Shown here one piece after another: positions 1 to 8,724 of a stretch of 64,000 bases of DNA; within the stretch, counting starts at the first letter, position 1, and every line of letters starts with the position of its first letter. Under the pieces are notes generated by a model, which saw nothing but the letters and a program-made list of their open reading frames with translations, searched no databases and was not told the DNA's origin. Position numbers and translations under genes: made by a program. The stretch comes from Bacteroidales bacterium (lineage in GTDB: Bacteria; Bacteroidota; Bacteroidia; Bacteroidales; UBA932). The stretch lies in the NCBI GenBank assembly GCA_016286385.1, contig JAEESO010000001.1, forward strand, positions 124,001 to 188,000. The letters run 5' to 3'.

Positions 1-395
1 ACGGCGGCAACGATATCACGTCCCTTATGGGCGCCGGCGCCTGGGTGGGTTCTGCCGTGGAACTTGCCCGCGTGGTATCCTCCATCAACGGCCTGGAAGG
101 CATTGAGGATATTCTCAGTGCCGATTCCATCCGGAAAATGACCACCTGGTACGACGAAAATACCTTCTCCCTTGGCTGGGTGGACACCAAGGACGGGGAG
201 TGGACCCGCACCGGGTCTTTCTCCGGGACATCTGCTATAGTGAAAGTGTTCCCGGACGGGGAGAGCTGGGTGCTCATCTCCAATACATCGGCCTGGAGGG
301 GCTCCAAATTCAGCCGCAACACCTCCTATCTCATAAAGAATCTCCGGCGGCGTTTTTCCGCCTCTCTCCCGCAAAGGGATTTATTCTCTGAATAA
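1..395 (+). CDS. C-terminal part of a beta-lactamase-fold serine hydrolase (5' end outside window)
   Basis: The reading frame is open from base 3 with no start in view, so the N-terminal half, including the expected SxxK nucleophile motif, lies upstream. The visible 130 residues contain a GAGAWVGSAVELARVV stretch, like the segment before the last helices of class C beta-lactamase-like proteins. They also contain RTGSFSGTSA, which sits where the K/H-T-G triad of that fold is expected, followed by a strand reading VLISNTSAW. The family covers penicillin-binding-protein-like peptidases and esterases, usually periplasmic; the substrate cannot be judged from this part. The first ATG, at base 27, is internal rather than the start. 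Confidence 0.7.
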   Translation, partial: GGNDITSLMGAGAWVGSAVELARVVSSINGLEGIEDILSADSIRKMTTWYDENTFSLGWVDTKDGEWTRTGSFSGTSAIVKVFPDGESWVLISNTSAWRGSKFSRNTSYLIKNLRRRFSASLPQRDLFSE

Positions 396-431
396 TTTTT
401 GCTATATTAGCGGAAATAATTCAGAATCTCT

Positions 432-2069
432 ATGCTAGACACCCAGCGCGGGCTTTATGTAGCCCATTCCTCCAATGGCCCTATCTCTCTCCAGGGCAAG
501 ATGGCATGCCGTCACGGACTCATCGCCGGAGCCACCGGCACCGGTAAAACCGTCACCCTCCAGGTAATCGCAGAAACCTTCTGTCAGGCGGGCGTACCCT
601 GCTTCATGGCCGATATGAAAGGAGACCTCAGCGGCATCTCCCAGGCCGGAAAACTCTCCGGTTTCATTGAGAAGAGGCTGCCGGAGTTCGGCATAGAGAA
701 TCCGCAGTTCCAGAGCTGCCCGGTGCGCTTCTTTGACGTTTACGGAGAGCAGGGCCACCCCATGCGTTCCACCATTTCCCGTATGGGACCGGACATGCTG
801 GGCCGCCTCATGGACCTCAACGAGACCCAGACCGGCGTCCTCAATATTGTCTTCAAGATTGCCGATGACAACGGGCTTCTCCTCATAGACCTCAAGGACC
901 TCCGCGCCATGCTCAACTTCGTGGGGCAGAATGCCGCAGAGTACACCACAAAGTACGGTAATGTTACATCGGCCTCAGTTGGAGCCATCCAGAGGGCCCT
1001 CCTTGCCCTTGAGAACCAGGGCGCGGATAAGTTCTTCGGAGAGCCTGACTTTGACATCTATGACCTCCTTCAGTGCGAGGCCGGAAAGGGCATTATGAAC
1101 GTCCTTGCCGCAGATAAGCTCATGCTTCAGCCAAAGCTCTACTCCACCTTCCTCCTGTGGCTTCTCTCAGAGCTTTACGCCACCCTACCGGAGGTTGGAG
1201 AGATGGACCTTCCAAAGCTCGTGTTCTTCTTTGACGAGGCCCACATGCTCTTTGAAGGCACTTCCAAGGCCCTTACGGACAAGATCGAGCAGGTTATCCG
1301 CCTCATCCGTTCCAAGGGCGTAGGCATCTACTTCATCACCCAGAGCCCCACGGATATCCCGTCAAATATCCTTGGCCAGCTTGGAAACCGCGTGCAGCAT
1401 GCCCTCCGCGCATACAGCCCTCAGGACCAGAAGGCCGTCAAGGTTGCGGCCGATACCTTCCGCCCCAACCCCGCCTTCAAAACCTATGACACGCTCCTTG
1501 AGCTTGGTACCGGCGAAGCCCTTGTGTCCTTCCTGGATGAAAAGGGCACCCCTGCCATAGTGGAGCGCGCAAAGATCCTCTTCCCCCTGAGTCAGATTGG
1601 CGCCATAACCCCGGAGCAGCGTACGGAACTCATCAACCGCAGCCGTCTGTATGGCCGCTATGACCATCCCATAGACCGTGAGAGTGCCTATGAGATAATC
1701 ACCGCTGCCACTGAGGAGGCAGAGCGTCAGAAGGCAGAGATTGAGGCTGCCGCAGAAGCTGAGAAACAGGCCGCCATCCAGGCCAAGGAAGATGCCCGTG
1801 CCGCCAAGGAAGCAGAAAAGGAGGCAAAGGAAAAAGCCAAGAAGGCTAAGAACAGCATTGCCTCAAAGGTTCTTAAATCAGTTCTCACTGCGGTTACCGG
1901 CGTTGCCGCCGCCGCTGCCGCAGATGCCGTAACCTCAAAGGTAACCGGCACCAAGAATAAGAGCACCACCTCCACCGGCAAGAAGATGGTGTCAAAGGCC
2001 ACCAAGAGCGCCACTTCCACCATCACAAGGGAACTCACCCGCTCAATCCTGGGGAATCTTATAAAGTAG
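432..2069 (+). CDS. HerA/YjgR-like ATPase (DUF853 family)
   Basis: A 545-residue cytoplasmic P-loop ATPase of the DUF853/YjgR group, related to HerA-FtsK DNA translocases. Walker A GATGTGKT is at residues 33-40 and the Walker B Asp-Glu at 268-269, in a hydrophobic strand followed by AHML. A further motif reads YFITQSPTDIP. From about residue 415 the protein becomes a charged Ala/Lys/Glu coiled coil, followed by a Ser/Thr/Lys-rich tail. The cellular role of YjgR-type proteins is not established; hexameric DNA or protein remodelling is inferred from the fold. The ATG at 432 fits the family N-terminus. A weak promoter-like TATATTAG lies about 25 bases upstream, and a hairpin terminator follows the gene. 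Confidence 0.85.
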   Translation: MLDTQRGLYVAHSSNGPISLQGKMACRHGLIAGATGTGKTVTLQVIAETFCQAGVPCFMADMKGDLSGISQAGKLSGFIEKRLPEFGIENPQFQSCPVRFFDVYGEQGHPMRSTISRMGPDMLGRLMDLNETQTGVLNIVFKIADDNGLLLIDLKDLRAMLNFVGQNAAEYTTKYGNVTSASVGAIQRALLALENQGADKFFGEPDFDIYDLLQCEAGKGIMNVLAADKLMLQPKLYSTFLLWLLSELYATLPEVGEMDLPKLVFFFDEAHMLFEGTSKALTDKIEQVIRLIRSKGVGIYFITQSPTDIPSNILGQLGNRVQHALRAYSPQDQKAVKVAADTFRPNPAFKTYDTLLELGTGEALVSFLDEKGTPAIVERAKILFPLSQIGAITPEQRTELINRSRLYGRYDHPIDRESAYEIITAATEEAERQKAEIEAAAEAEKQAAIQAKEDARAAKEAEKEAKEKAKKAKNSIASKVLKSVLTAVTGVAAAAAADAVTSKVTGTKNKSTTSTGKKMVSKATKSATSTITRELTRSILGNLIK

Positions 2070-2111
2070 GGCTGGCTGCCAATACGCTGATTTACAGCTA
2101 CTTGCCACTTC

Positions 2112-2143
2112 TCGGGTGCACCTGTAGGTGCACCCGACTTTTA
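2112..2143 (+). terminator. Intrinsic terminator, 11-bp perfect stem
   Basis: A perfect 11-bp stem (2112-2122 with 2127-2137) with a TGTA loop is followed by CTTTTATTAT. It ends the ATPase transcript before the prfA promoter. The same stem sequence, TCGGGTGCAC with its complement, recurs after argS at 51359-51392, so this is a dispersed repeat as well as a terminator. Confidence 0.75.
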
Positions 2144-2201
2144 TTATCCTGCTTATAATCAGATACTTATGCGCCAGCGTTGAAATGTCGTGCATTTTTA
2201 T

Positions 2202-2209
2202 TATCTTTG
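2202..2209 (+). promoter_or_regulatory. -7 box of the prfA promoter
   Basis: TATCTTTG matches the Bacteroidota -7 consensus TAnnTTTG exactly and lies 20 bases before the prfA ATG. It follows the terminator of the preceding gene, so prfA-queF begins a new transcription unit here. Confidence 0.7.
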
Positions 2210-2229
2210 CAGGCTAAAACACAATTGCT

Positions 2230-3324
2230 ATGGCAGAGAACACGCTGTTGGAGAAGGTCCTGAGCCTTCAGGATAAATACAAGAAGCTGGAAGAACAGCT
2301 GGCAAGCCCTGAGGTCATTGCCGACATGAAGAAGTTCGTCCAGCTGAACAAGGACTACAAGGAACTGCAGCCCATCATTGCTGCCGGCCTGGAATACAAG
2401 AGACTGGTGGATGAGCTTGCGCAGGCCAAGGACATCCTCATGAACGAGAAAGACGAGGACCTCAAGGAGATGGCCCGTGAGGAAGTGGCAGATATTGAGC
2501 CCAAACTCCCGGAGATGGAGCAGCAGATAAAGCTTCTCCTCATTCCCGCAGATCCTGACGACAGCAAGAACGCCATGGTGGAAATCCGCGGCGGCACCGG
2601 TGGCGACGAAGCCGCCATCTTTGCCGGAGACCTCTTCCGTATGTATCAGCATTACGCAGAGAGCCGCGGCTGGAAGCTGGAGGTCACAGACCAGGCTCCC
2701 GGCACCTCCGGCGGCTACAAGCAGATTGTGTTCAAGCTCTCCAGCAGCCAGGACGGCGTTTACGGCATCATGAAATATGAGTCCGGCGTGCACCGCGTCC
2801 AGCGCGTTCCCCAGACTGAAACCCAGGGCCGTATCCAGACATCGGCCGCATCTGTAGCCGTGTTCCCTGAGGCCGGCGAGTTTGACGTAGAACTCAATCC
2901 GGCCGATATCCGCAAGGACCTCTTCTGCGCATCCGGTCCCGGCGGCCAGGGTGTCAACACCACCTATAGCGCCGTGCGCCTTACCCACATCCCTTCAGGA
3001 ATCGTGGTCCAGTGCCAGGAGGAGCGTTCACAGCTCAAGAACCTTGACAGGGCAATGGAGGAACTCCGTACCCGTCTTTACAATATGGAGCACCAGAAGT
3101 ATCTTGACGGCATTGCCGCAAAGAGAAAGACCATGGTGAGCACCGGTGACCGTAGCGCCAAGATCCGCACCTACAACTACCCCCAGGGCCGTGTGACGGA
3201 CCACCGCATAGGCTGGAGCATGTACAATCTTCCCGTCTTCATGGACGGAGACATCCAGGAGTGCATAGACCAGCTCCAGATAGCAGAGAACGCAGAACGT
3301 CTTAAAGAAGCCGGGGAGGAATAA
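2230..3324 (+). CDS. prfA: Peptide chain release factor 1
   Basis: 364 residues, normal length for RF1, which recognises UAA and UAG on the ribosome and triggers release of the finished peptide. The stop-codon recognition tripeptide is P194-Q195-T196 in [10 protein letters not shown], the RF1-type PxT rather than the SPF of RF2. The catalytic GGQ is at residues 238-240 inside GPGGQGVN; its Gln is normally methylated by PrmC. No frameshift is present, as expected for RF1. queF follows after 3 bases, so the two are probably co-transcribed. Confidence 0.97.
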   Translation: MAENTLLEKVLSLQDKYKKLEEQLASPEVIADMKKFVQLNKDYKELQPIIAAGLEYKRLVDELAQAKDILMNEKDEDLKEMAREEVADIEPKLPEMEQQIKLLLIPADPDDSKNAMVEIRGGTGGDEAAIFAGDLFRMYQHYAESRGWKLEVTDQAPGTSGGYKQIVFKLSSSQDGVYGIMKYESGVHRVQRVPQTETQGRIQTSAASVAVFPEAGEFDVELNPADIRKDLFCASGPGGQGVNTTYSAVRLTHIPSGIVVQCQEERSQLKNLDRAMEELRTRLYNMEHQKYLDGIAAKRKTMVSTGDRSAKIRTYNYPQGRVTDHRIGWSMYNLPVFMDGDIQECIDQLQIAENAERLKEAGEE

Positions 3325-3327
3325 GCC

Positions 3328-3783
3328 ATGGCACGTAAAAGAGAAGAACTCCAGGCCCTTGGCCGCCATACCACTTACAGCCAGACCTATGCTCCGGAGG
3401 TCCTTGAGACCTTCGAGAACGTGCACAAGGACAATGACTACTGGGTGCGTTTCAACTGTCCTGAATTCACCACACTCTGCCCCATCACAGGCCAGCCGGA
3501 TTTTGCAGAGATCCGCATCAGTTATGTCCCTGACGTGAAGATGGTGGAGTCTAAGTCCCTCAAACTCTATCTTTTCAGTTTCCGCTCAAACGGAGATTTC
3601 CATGAGGACTGCGTGAACACAATTATGAAGGACCTCATCAAACTGATGGATCCAAAGTACATTGAAGTCACCGGATTCTTCACCCCCCGCGGAGGCATTT
3701 CCATCTACCCTTACGCCAACTACGGCCGTCCCGGCACAAAGTGGGAGCAACTGGCCTGGGAAAGGCTCAGCCGTCACGAATAA
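3328..3783 (+). CDS. queF: NADPH-dependent 7-cyano-7-deazaguanine reductase
   Basis: Catalyses reduction of preQ0 to preQ1 in queuosine biosynthesis. At 151 residues it is the short, unimodular form of QueF. The thioimide-forming Cys is C51 in [13 protein letters not shown], the proton-transfer Asp is D58, the NADPH-binding signature ESKSLKLY is at 74-81, and H92-E93 complete the pocket. Its stop codon abuts the stop of the convergent fabZ-like gene with no intervening base. Another gene of the pathway, queE, starts at the far end of this window. Confidence 0.95.
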   Translation: MARKREELQALGRHTTYSQTYAPEVLETFENVHKDNDYWVRFNCPEFTTLCPITGQPDFAEIRISYVPDVKMVESKSLKLYLFSFRSNGDFHEDCVNTIMKDLIKLMDPKYIEVTGFFTPRGGISIYPYANYGRPGTKWEQLAWERLSRHE

Positions 3784-4203
3784 TCAGTCTTTTGGAACGG
3801 CGGCAAGGGTGATGCGAGCTTGAGCGCATCGGCGGCCGCCAGAAGAAAGAGAAGCGTCACAGACGTAGAGCCCGCCCTTGGATTCCAGGAGGCGGGCCGA
3901 TATTTCACAGAGGTCTCCGGGACGCACCGTGCCGCGGAATTTCACTGCATCAAGGCCGCGGTACATTACAAGGTTATCCTTGAACACTTCCACAAACAGC
4001 TGGCTGCAGGCCTGGGCCATTATTTCACAGAGGATTACACCCGGAACAATGGGGTTTCCGGGGAAGTGGCCGTCACAGTAGAATGGGTTATCAGGGATGC
4101 GGTACGTGGCATGGCAAACGCCGTCTGCATCCAGTGACATGGTGTCCAGAAGAAGCATCGGCCCCCGGTGGGGGAGCACCTCCATTATGCCGTCCCTATC
4201 CAT
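3784..4203 (-). CDS. fabZ: FabZ-like 3-hydroxyacyl-ACP dehydratase (hotdog fold)
   Basis: 139 residues, full length for FabZ. It should dehydrate 3-hydroxyacyl-ACP to trans-2-enoyl-ACP in fatty-acid elongation. LPHRGPMLLLD opens the protein. Catalytic His46 lies in GHFPGNPIVPG and Glu60 in the following helix, ILCEIMAQ. It overlaps the end of fabF by 8 bases, so the two are translationally coupled. This stand-alone copy matters because the lpxC of this genome (23095-24006) lacks the fused FabZ domain found in Bacteroides. A more specialised FabZ/FabA-like role is possible, but the cluster context favours general elongation. Confidence 0.85.
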   Translation of the reverse strand: MDRDGIMEVLPHRGPMLLLDTMSLDADGVCHATYRIPDNPFYCDGHFPGNPIVPGVILCEIMAQACSQLFVEVFKDNLVMYRGLDAVKFRGTVRPGDLCEISARLLESKGGLYVCDASLSSGGRRCAQARITLAAVPKD

Positions 4204-5440
4204 TGTAAGGCCTGAAGGCTACGCAGGCGTTGTGACCTCCGAAGCCGAAGGAATTGGAAAGACCCAGGGTGAGGGGAGTCCTGACTGCCACGTTGGGGGT
4301 GTAGTCAAGGTCACATTCGGGATCCGGGGTGTCCAGGTTAATGGTGGGAGGGCAGATGCCGTCACGCAGGGCCAGGAGCGTTGCAATGGCCTCTGCAGCG
4401 CCGGCAGCGCCAAACATATGGCCGGTCATGGATTTGGTGGAGGAGATGTGGGCCTTGTAGGCAAAGTCTCCAAGGGCCACCTTGCATGCCATGGTCTCAG
4501 CTATGTCGTTGAGGTGGGTACCTGTGCCGTGGGCGTTGATATAGAGGTTGTCCTTTGCAGGATCAAAGCCTGCTTCATGGAGGGCGTCGCAGATGGAACG
4601 GGCCTGGGTGCTGGCATCCGGGCGGGGAGCCGTGGCATGGTATGCGTCGCATGTGTTGCCGTACCCCACAATCTCACCGTAAATGGTGGCACCCCTTTCA
4701 AGGGCGTGCTCCAGGGACTCAAGGATAAGTACGGCGGCGCCGTCTCCCATCACGAAGCCCTGCCTGTTGGCGTTGAAGGGGAGGGATGAGTACTTGGGGT
4801 CAGTGGCGCGGGTAAGGGCTTTGGCGTTGTAGAAGCCTGCTACACCAAGCGGGATTGAGGCGTGCTCAGAGCCGCCGGCGATGATTGCATCGGCATAACC
4901 GTGACGGACTGCCCTGAAGGCCTCTCCGATGCAGTGGGAAGAGGTGGCGCAGGCGGTGACAATGTCCAGGCAGGGGCCCTTCGCCTGATGCTTGATGGCA
5001 ATATGGCCGGCCGCTATGTTGGAAATCATGGTGGCTATGAAAAGGGGAGATATCCACTTTCCCGTGGGGTCCTCGATCATCTTTGCGGTTTCGCGGTACT
5101 GCACGTCAAAGCCGCCGATACCGGAACCCACATATACGCCCAAGCGGTAGGGGTCTATGTTTATATCGGCCTCAAGACCGGACTGCTTCATGGCCTGCCA
5201 GGCGGCCGCCATAGCATAAAGGGTGAAGTTGTCCTGCTTGCGGATGAAGGGCTTGTCCATGCCGTACTGCTCCGCGTCAAAGTCTTTCACCTTGCCGGCG
5301 AAGGTAACGGGCATGTCCTTGAATTCCTCCACGTAATCAATGCCGCATACTCCGTCAATGAGGTTTTTCCAGAATGTGTCCACATCCTTTCCCACGGAGG
5401 AAATAACCCCCATACCTGTCACTACTACTCTTCTATCCAT
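4196..5440 (-). CDS. fabF: 3-oxoacyl-ACP synthase II
   Basis: 414 residues, the usual FabF length. It condenses acyl-ACP with malonyl-ACP. The thiolase-fold Cys-His-His triad is visible: C164 in VTACATSS, H304 in NAHGTGTHLND and H341 in STKSMTGHMFG, with K336 in the last motif. It overlaps fabK upstream and fabZ downstream by 8 bases each, a tight cluster supplying three of the four elongation activities (condensation, dehydration, enoyl reduction). Confidence 0.95.
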   Translation of the reverse strand: MDRRVVVTGMGVISSVGKDVDTFWKNLIDGVCGIDYVEEFKDMPVTFAGKVKDFDAEQYGMDKPFIRKQDNFTLYAMAAAWQAMKQSGLEADINIDPYRLGVYVGSGIGGFDVQYRETAKMIEDPTGKWISPLFIATMISNIAAGHIAIKHQAKGPCLDIVTACATSSHCIGEAFRAVRHGYADAIIAGGSEHASIPLGVAGFYNAKALTRATDPKYSSLPFNANRQGFVMGDGAAVLILESLEHALERGATIYGEIVGYGNTCDAYHATAPRPDASTQARSICDALHEAGFDPAKDNLYINAHGTGTHLNDIAETMACKVALGDFAYKAHISSTKSMTGHMFGAAGAAEAIATLLALRDGICPPTINLDTPDPECDLDYTPNVAVRTPLTLGLSNSFGFGGHNACVAFRPYNG

Positions 5441-6380
5441 ATATTGAAGTTTTTTCTTTCATAATTCTCTCTGCGCCCTCAACTATGTCAAGGACAATTT
5501 CGCGGGCCGATTCTTCCTTCCTGCACATCCCCGCCACTTCTCCGGCAAGGAAGCTGCCGCCGGCAAGGTCTCCGTCAAAGACGGCCTTCCGGAGGGAACC
5601 GGTGCCGAAGGCTCGGATTTCATCGGCCGATACTGAAGGGTCTCCCTCCATTTTTGCAAACTGCTTGGAAAATGGCGTCTTAAGGCCCCTCACGGCATCC
5701 TGGAGGCTGCGTCCGGTTACCATTGTGCCTATGTCCGATGCCTTCACAAGCCTTTCCTTGTAGACCGGGTGGATACGGCATTCACGGGCCATCAGGAAGC
5801 GGGTTCCAAGCTGCACGCCGCATGCTCCCAGCATGAAAGCCGCTGCTGCCCCACGGCCGTCGAAAAGGCCTCCGGCTGCAATCACGGGGATGTTTACGGC
5901 ATCCACAACCTGAGGTACAAGGGCCATGGTATGGATCTCCCCTATGTGGCCGCCGGACTCTGCGCCCTCTGCAACAACTGCGGTTGCACCCAGCTCCTGC
6001 ATCTTGAGGGCATATGCCACAGATGCCACTACGGGTATCACCTTGATGCCGGCCTCCTTCCACATGTCCATGTACTTTGCAGGGGTCCCTGCGCCGGTGG
6101 TGACTATCTTAACGCCCTCTTCCACAACAAGGGAAGCGATCTCAGCGGCATCCGGGGCAGCAAGCATGATATTCACTCCAAAGGGCTTGTCCGTGAGCGT
6201 ACGTGCCTTGCGGATTTCCTTACGCACAGCCTCCTTTCCATAATTCACAGCCGATATGAGCCCCAGACCGCCGGCCTCTGACACGGCTGCGGCAAGGGAT
6301 GCATCGGCAATCCAGGCCATCCCGCCCTGAAAGACGGGGTAGCGGATGCCTAATATGTCGCAAATTACGGATTTTAGCAT
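5433..6380 (-). CDS. fabK: FabK-type enoyl-ACP reductase (FMN-dependent)
   Basis: 315 residues with a TIM-barrel nitronate-monooxygenase/FabK fold. IRYPVFQGGMAWIAD opens it and EGAESGGHIGE includes H145, matching the His needed by characterised FabK enzymes. The position in front of fabF and fabZ argues for the enoyl-ACP reductase of fatty-acid synthesis rather than a nitronate monooxygenase. The start ATG at 6380 lies only 4 bases beyond a perfect TATATTTG box (6392-6385), so the transcript is probably leaderless. Confidence 0.88.
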   Translation of the reverse strand: MLKSVICDILGIRYPVFQGGMAWIADASLAAAVSEAGGLGLISAVNYGKEAVRKEIRKARTLTDKPFGVNIMLAAPDAAEIASLVVEEGVKIVTTGAGTPAKYMDMWKEAGIKVIPVVASVAYALKMQELGATAVVAEGAESGGHIGEIHTMALVPQVVDAVNIPVIAAGGLFDGRGAAAAFMLGACGVQLGTRFLMARECRIHPVYKERLVKASDIGTMVTGRSLQDAVRGLKTPFSKQFAKMEGDPSVSADEIRAFGTGSLRKAVFDGDLAGGSFLAGEVAGMCRKEESAREIVLDIVEGAERIMKEKTSIYG

Positions 6381-6384
6381 CCTG

Positions 6385-6392
6385 CAAATATA
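6385..6392 (-). promoter_or_regulatory. -7 box of the fabKFZ promoter, abutting the start codon
   Basis: On the minus strand this reads TATATTTG, a full match to TAnnTTTG. The box ends 4 bases before the fabK ATG, which predicts initiation at or within a base or two of the start codon. Confidence 0.65.
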
Positions 6393-6830
6393 CTACTTTT
6401 TCTTTGAATGGCGGCGCCTGTCACGTATGCGCATGGCACTTTCCACCATAAGCTGGTCCTGGAAGCAGCTGCGCGCCGCCAGGATATTGCATATGAAGAT
6501 GATGAGGGGAAAGATTACGGTCCAGCTGAAAACCGGCCCTTCCCAGGTGAAATACATCCACGCCAGCCATCCCTGCATGCCCAGCGCCACAATTGCACCA
6601 AGGGTTGAGAGCCTCATCTGGAGGATGAGGGACTTGAAACTCACAAGGGCAAGGCCCACCATGCCGGAAAGAATGCCAAGGAGTATCCCGAAGTAGGGTT
6701 TCTGAATCTGCCAGTATGAGGTGGAAACCATCCCGTCAGGATCTGCCACATGATAAGCTGTCCCAAAACACAGGGCAAGCACCAGGCCGAAAGAGATGGC
6801 CAGATAAAGCGTTTGAAGTCTTTGCCACAT
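6393..6830 (-). CDS. DUF4293-family membrane protein
   Basis: 145 residues from the ATG at 6830, which opens MWQRLQTLYLAI, the usual beginning of this Bacteroidota-specific family. An upstream in-frame ATG at 6866 would overlap the preceding gene and adds residues the family lacks. Four hydrophobic segments are visible (about residues 8-28, 47-66, 74-95 and 102-122), ending in an Arg/Lys-rich cytoplasmic tail. No function is known. It follows the GIN-domain lipoprotein gene by 10 bases and is probably in its operon. Confidence 0.75.
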   Translation of the reverse strand: MWQRLQTLYLAISFGLVLALCFGTAYHVADPDGMVSTSYWQIQKPYFGILLGILSGMVGLALVSFKSLILQMRLSTLGAIVALGMQGWLAWMYFTWEGPVFSWTVIFPLIIFICNILAARSCFQDQLMVESAMRIRDRRRHSKKK

Positions 6831-6840
6831 ATCAGATGAG

Positions 6841-7509
6841 CTATTTAATGACGGCAAGGCCCTCAACGTGCTTTTCTATATTGGGGCACTGGAGGCCGCT
6901 GGCATCTATATTGGCAGTGCCGGAGACGGAGAGTTTGGCATAATCTGCAGTCCCTGTTACAGTGCCGCGTCCGGCACCCTTCAGGTCAATCTCAAGTTTC
7001 TCTACCTGTATGTTGTTTAAGTCAAATTCTCCTGCGCCGTTGATGTTGAGGTCAAGGGTGGGGACTGCAATTCCGTTAAAGTCCAGTTTCCCGGCGCCGT
7101 CAATCTCTATTTCAAGTTCCTCTTCCGACCTGTAGCCACCGGGAAGATGAATCTCAGCGGCGCCCTCAATATTTATGGTTCTGATGAACGGAGTCTGGAC
7201 AAGGACCTTGTACAGGTTGGCACTTATATTCACGTGATCTTTAGTGGCGATGACAAGATCTCTGCCTTTTAACTGGTAGTCCAGATAGTCGAAGACTTCC
7301 TGGTTGGCGGAGACCGTCACGTTGAATTCATCGGCCCTTATGAAGTCTATATGGGCAGCGCCTTCTACGGTGATGCCGGTAAACCCGGAAAAGTCCAGAG
7401 CCTTCTCAACTACATCTCCGCCGCATTTTACGGTTTTTCCGCCTCTTACGATGCTCACGCATGAACTCAGGATCATGGCCAGTGAAAGGATGATTGCTAT
7501 CTTTTTCAT
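6841..7509 (-). CDS. GIN-domain (DUF2807) lipoprotein
   Basis: 222 residues from the ATG at 7509; an upstream ATG at 7530 adds seven residues in front of a complete signal sequence and lies almost on the promoter. A lipoprotein signal ends LSSC with the acylated Cys at about residue 17. The rest is the repetitive beta-helical head-GIN domain, with recurring EGAxxI, DGAGxL, NGAGEF and KGAGRG turns. The family is common in Bacteroidota envelopes as putative auto-transporter-adhesin-like proteins; the ligand is unknown. Confidence 0.8.
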   Translation of the reverse strand: MKKIAIILSLAMILSSCVSIVRGGKTVKCGGDVVEKALDFSGFTGITVEGAAHIDFIRADEFNVTVSANQEVFDYLDYQLKGRDLVIATKDHVNISANLYKVLVQTPFIRTINIEGAAEIHLPGGYRSEEELEIEIDGAGKLDFNGIAVPTLDLNINGAGEFDLNNIQVEKLEIDLKGAGRGTVTGTADYAKLSVSGTANIDASGLQCPNIEKHVEGLAVIK

Positions 7510-7531
7510 ATGAAAGTCATTTTCAGTCACG

Positions 7532-7539
7532 CAAAGATA
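7532..7539 (-). promoter_or_regulatory. -7 box for the GIN-domain lipoprotein gene
   Basis: The minus strand reads TATCTTTG, a full consensus match 22 bases before the chosen start at 7509. This supports that start over 7530. Confidence 0.65.
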
Positions 7540-7583
7540 TGAAAAAATATCGTACCTTCGCAGACAGGCATTTACATATTTTT

Positions 7584-8720
7584 ATGGATACTTCAAAAAG
7601 AGAAATATGGATTGACTGGATGAGGGTGGCGGCCTGTTTTATGGTTATGCTTACACACAGCTGTGAGCCTTTCTATCTTGGTGGGGAGGGCTCCCTTGTC
7701 CTGAGTGAGGCCGATGCCTTCTGGGTTGCTGTCCTTAACACCCTGCCGCGCTCTGCCGTGGCCCTGTTTGTTGTAGCATCCAGCTATCTTCAGTTTCCCT
7801 TGCATTATTCAACAGGTGAATTCTTCAGGAAAAGGGCCGTGAGGATACTGGTCCCGTTCCTTATCTGGACCGTCGTCTACGCCCTTGTATGGGGAGAACC
7901 CGTACAGAATTTCAAGGACCTCCTTCTCAACTTCAATTATGCGGCCGGGCACCTGTGGTTTGTGTATATGATTGTGGGGCTGTACCTTGTTATGCCAATG
8001 CTTTCCCCCTGGGCGGAGAAAGTGGGAAGGAAGGAACTCCAGGTGTATCTTTGCATTTGGCTCTTCACCACGCTTATCCCGTTCATCCGTCAGTGGGCAG
8101 GAGGCCCGGCGCCGGTTATTTACGGCCCTTCAGGCATTCCCAATCCGGCCAAGTTCCCGCTGTGGGGAGAGGCCAGCTGGAACACATACGGGCTGTTCTA
8201 TTACATGAGCGGCTTCATCGGCTATCTTCTCCTTGGCCTGTACTTCCGCAAATTTGTCCCGGAACTTTCCTGGAAAAAGACCCTCGCCATTGCCCTTCCG
8301 CTGTTTGCGGGCGGTTTTGCCATAGGCTCCGTGGGCTTTTTCCGCAGCGTCATGGCAGACTCCGGCGGCATCTTCCCCTTCGAGGGCCCCGTAGGCCTTG
8401 CCGCCCTCTGGGAAATCCCCTGGATGAACGACGGCCTTGCCGTTGCCCTAATGACCATCGCCTGGATCCTTCTTTTCCGTAAGATCAAGGCCCGTAATCC
8501 CTTCTACCGCAAGGTTCTTGTTCCGGTATCCGATGCCGGTTACGGGATGTACCTTTGCCACCTTCTCCTACTCGGGGCTGTATCGGCCTGGATAAGAGGT
8601 ATGGCGTTGCCAACGCCCGTACAGATCCTTGCCACCACGGTAATCTCCTTTGCGGGCGTTGCGATATTCTCAGTCCTTGTCCGCCGCATTCCCAAGGTGG
8701 GACGACTCATTATTGGCTGA
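7584..8720 (+). CDS. Membrane acyltransferase, acyltransferase-3 family
   Basis: 378 residues from the ATG at 7584, which gives the canonical beginning REIWIDWMRVAACFMVMLTH. The frame is open 90 bases further upstream but that part overlaps the divergent promoter and is not family-like. About ten transmembrane helices follow. The early H in MLTHS and the RILVPFLIW segment are typical of integral membrane O-acyltransferases that modify surface polysaccharides or peptidoglycan. The acceptor is unknown. folP begins 4 bases after its stop. Confidence 0.85.
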   Translation: MDTSKREIWIDWMRVAACFMVMLTHSCEPFYLGGEGSLVLSEADAFWVAVLNTLPRSAVALFVVASSYLQFPLHYSTGEFFRKRAVRILVPFLIWTVVYALVWGEPVQNFKDLLLNFNYAAGHLWFVYMIVGLYLVMPMLSPWAEKVGRKELQVYLCIWLFTTLIPFIRQWAGGPAPVIYGPSGIPNPAKFPLWGEASWNTYGLFYYMSGFIGYLLLGLYFRKFVPELSWKKTLAIALPLFAGGFAIGSVGFFRSVMADSGGIFPFEGPVGLAALWEIPWMNDGLAVALMTIAWILLFRKIKARNPFYRKVLVPVSDAGYGMYLCHLLLLGAVSAWIRGMALPTPVQILATTVISFAGVAIFSVLVRRIPKVGRLIIG

Positions 8721-8724
8721 TTCT

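Noticed and set aside
4097..4789. A 230-codon open frame on the plus strand inside fabF
   Set aside because: Its composition is the mirror of the fabF codons, it has no recognisable motif, and fabF is intact on the other strand.
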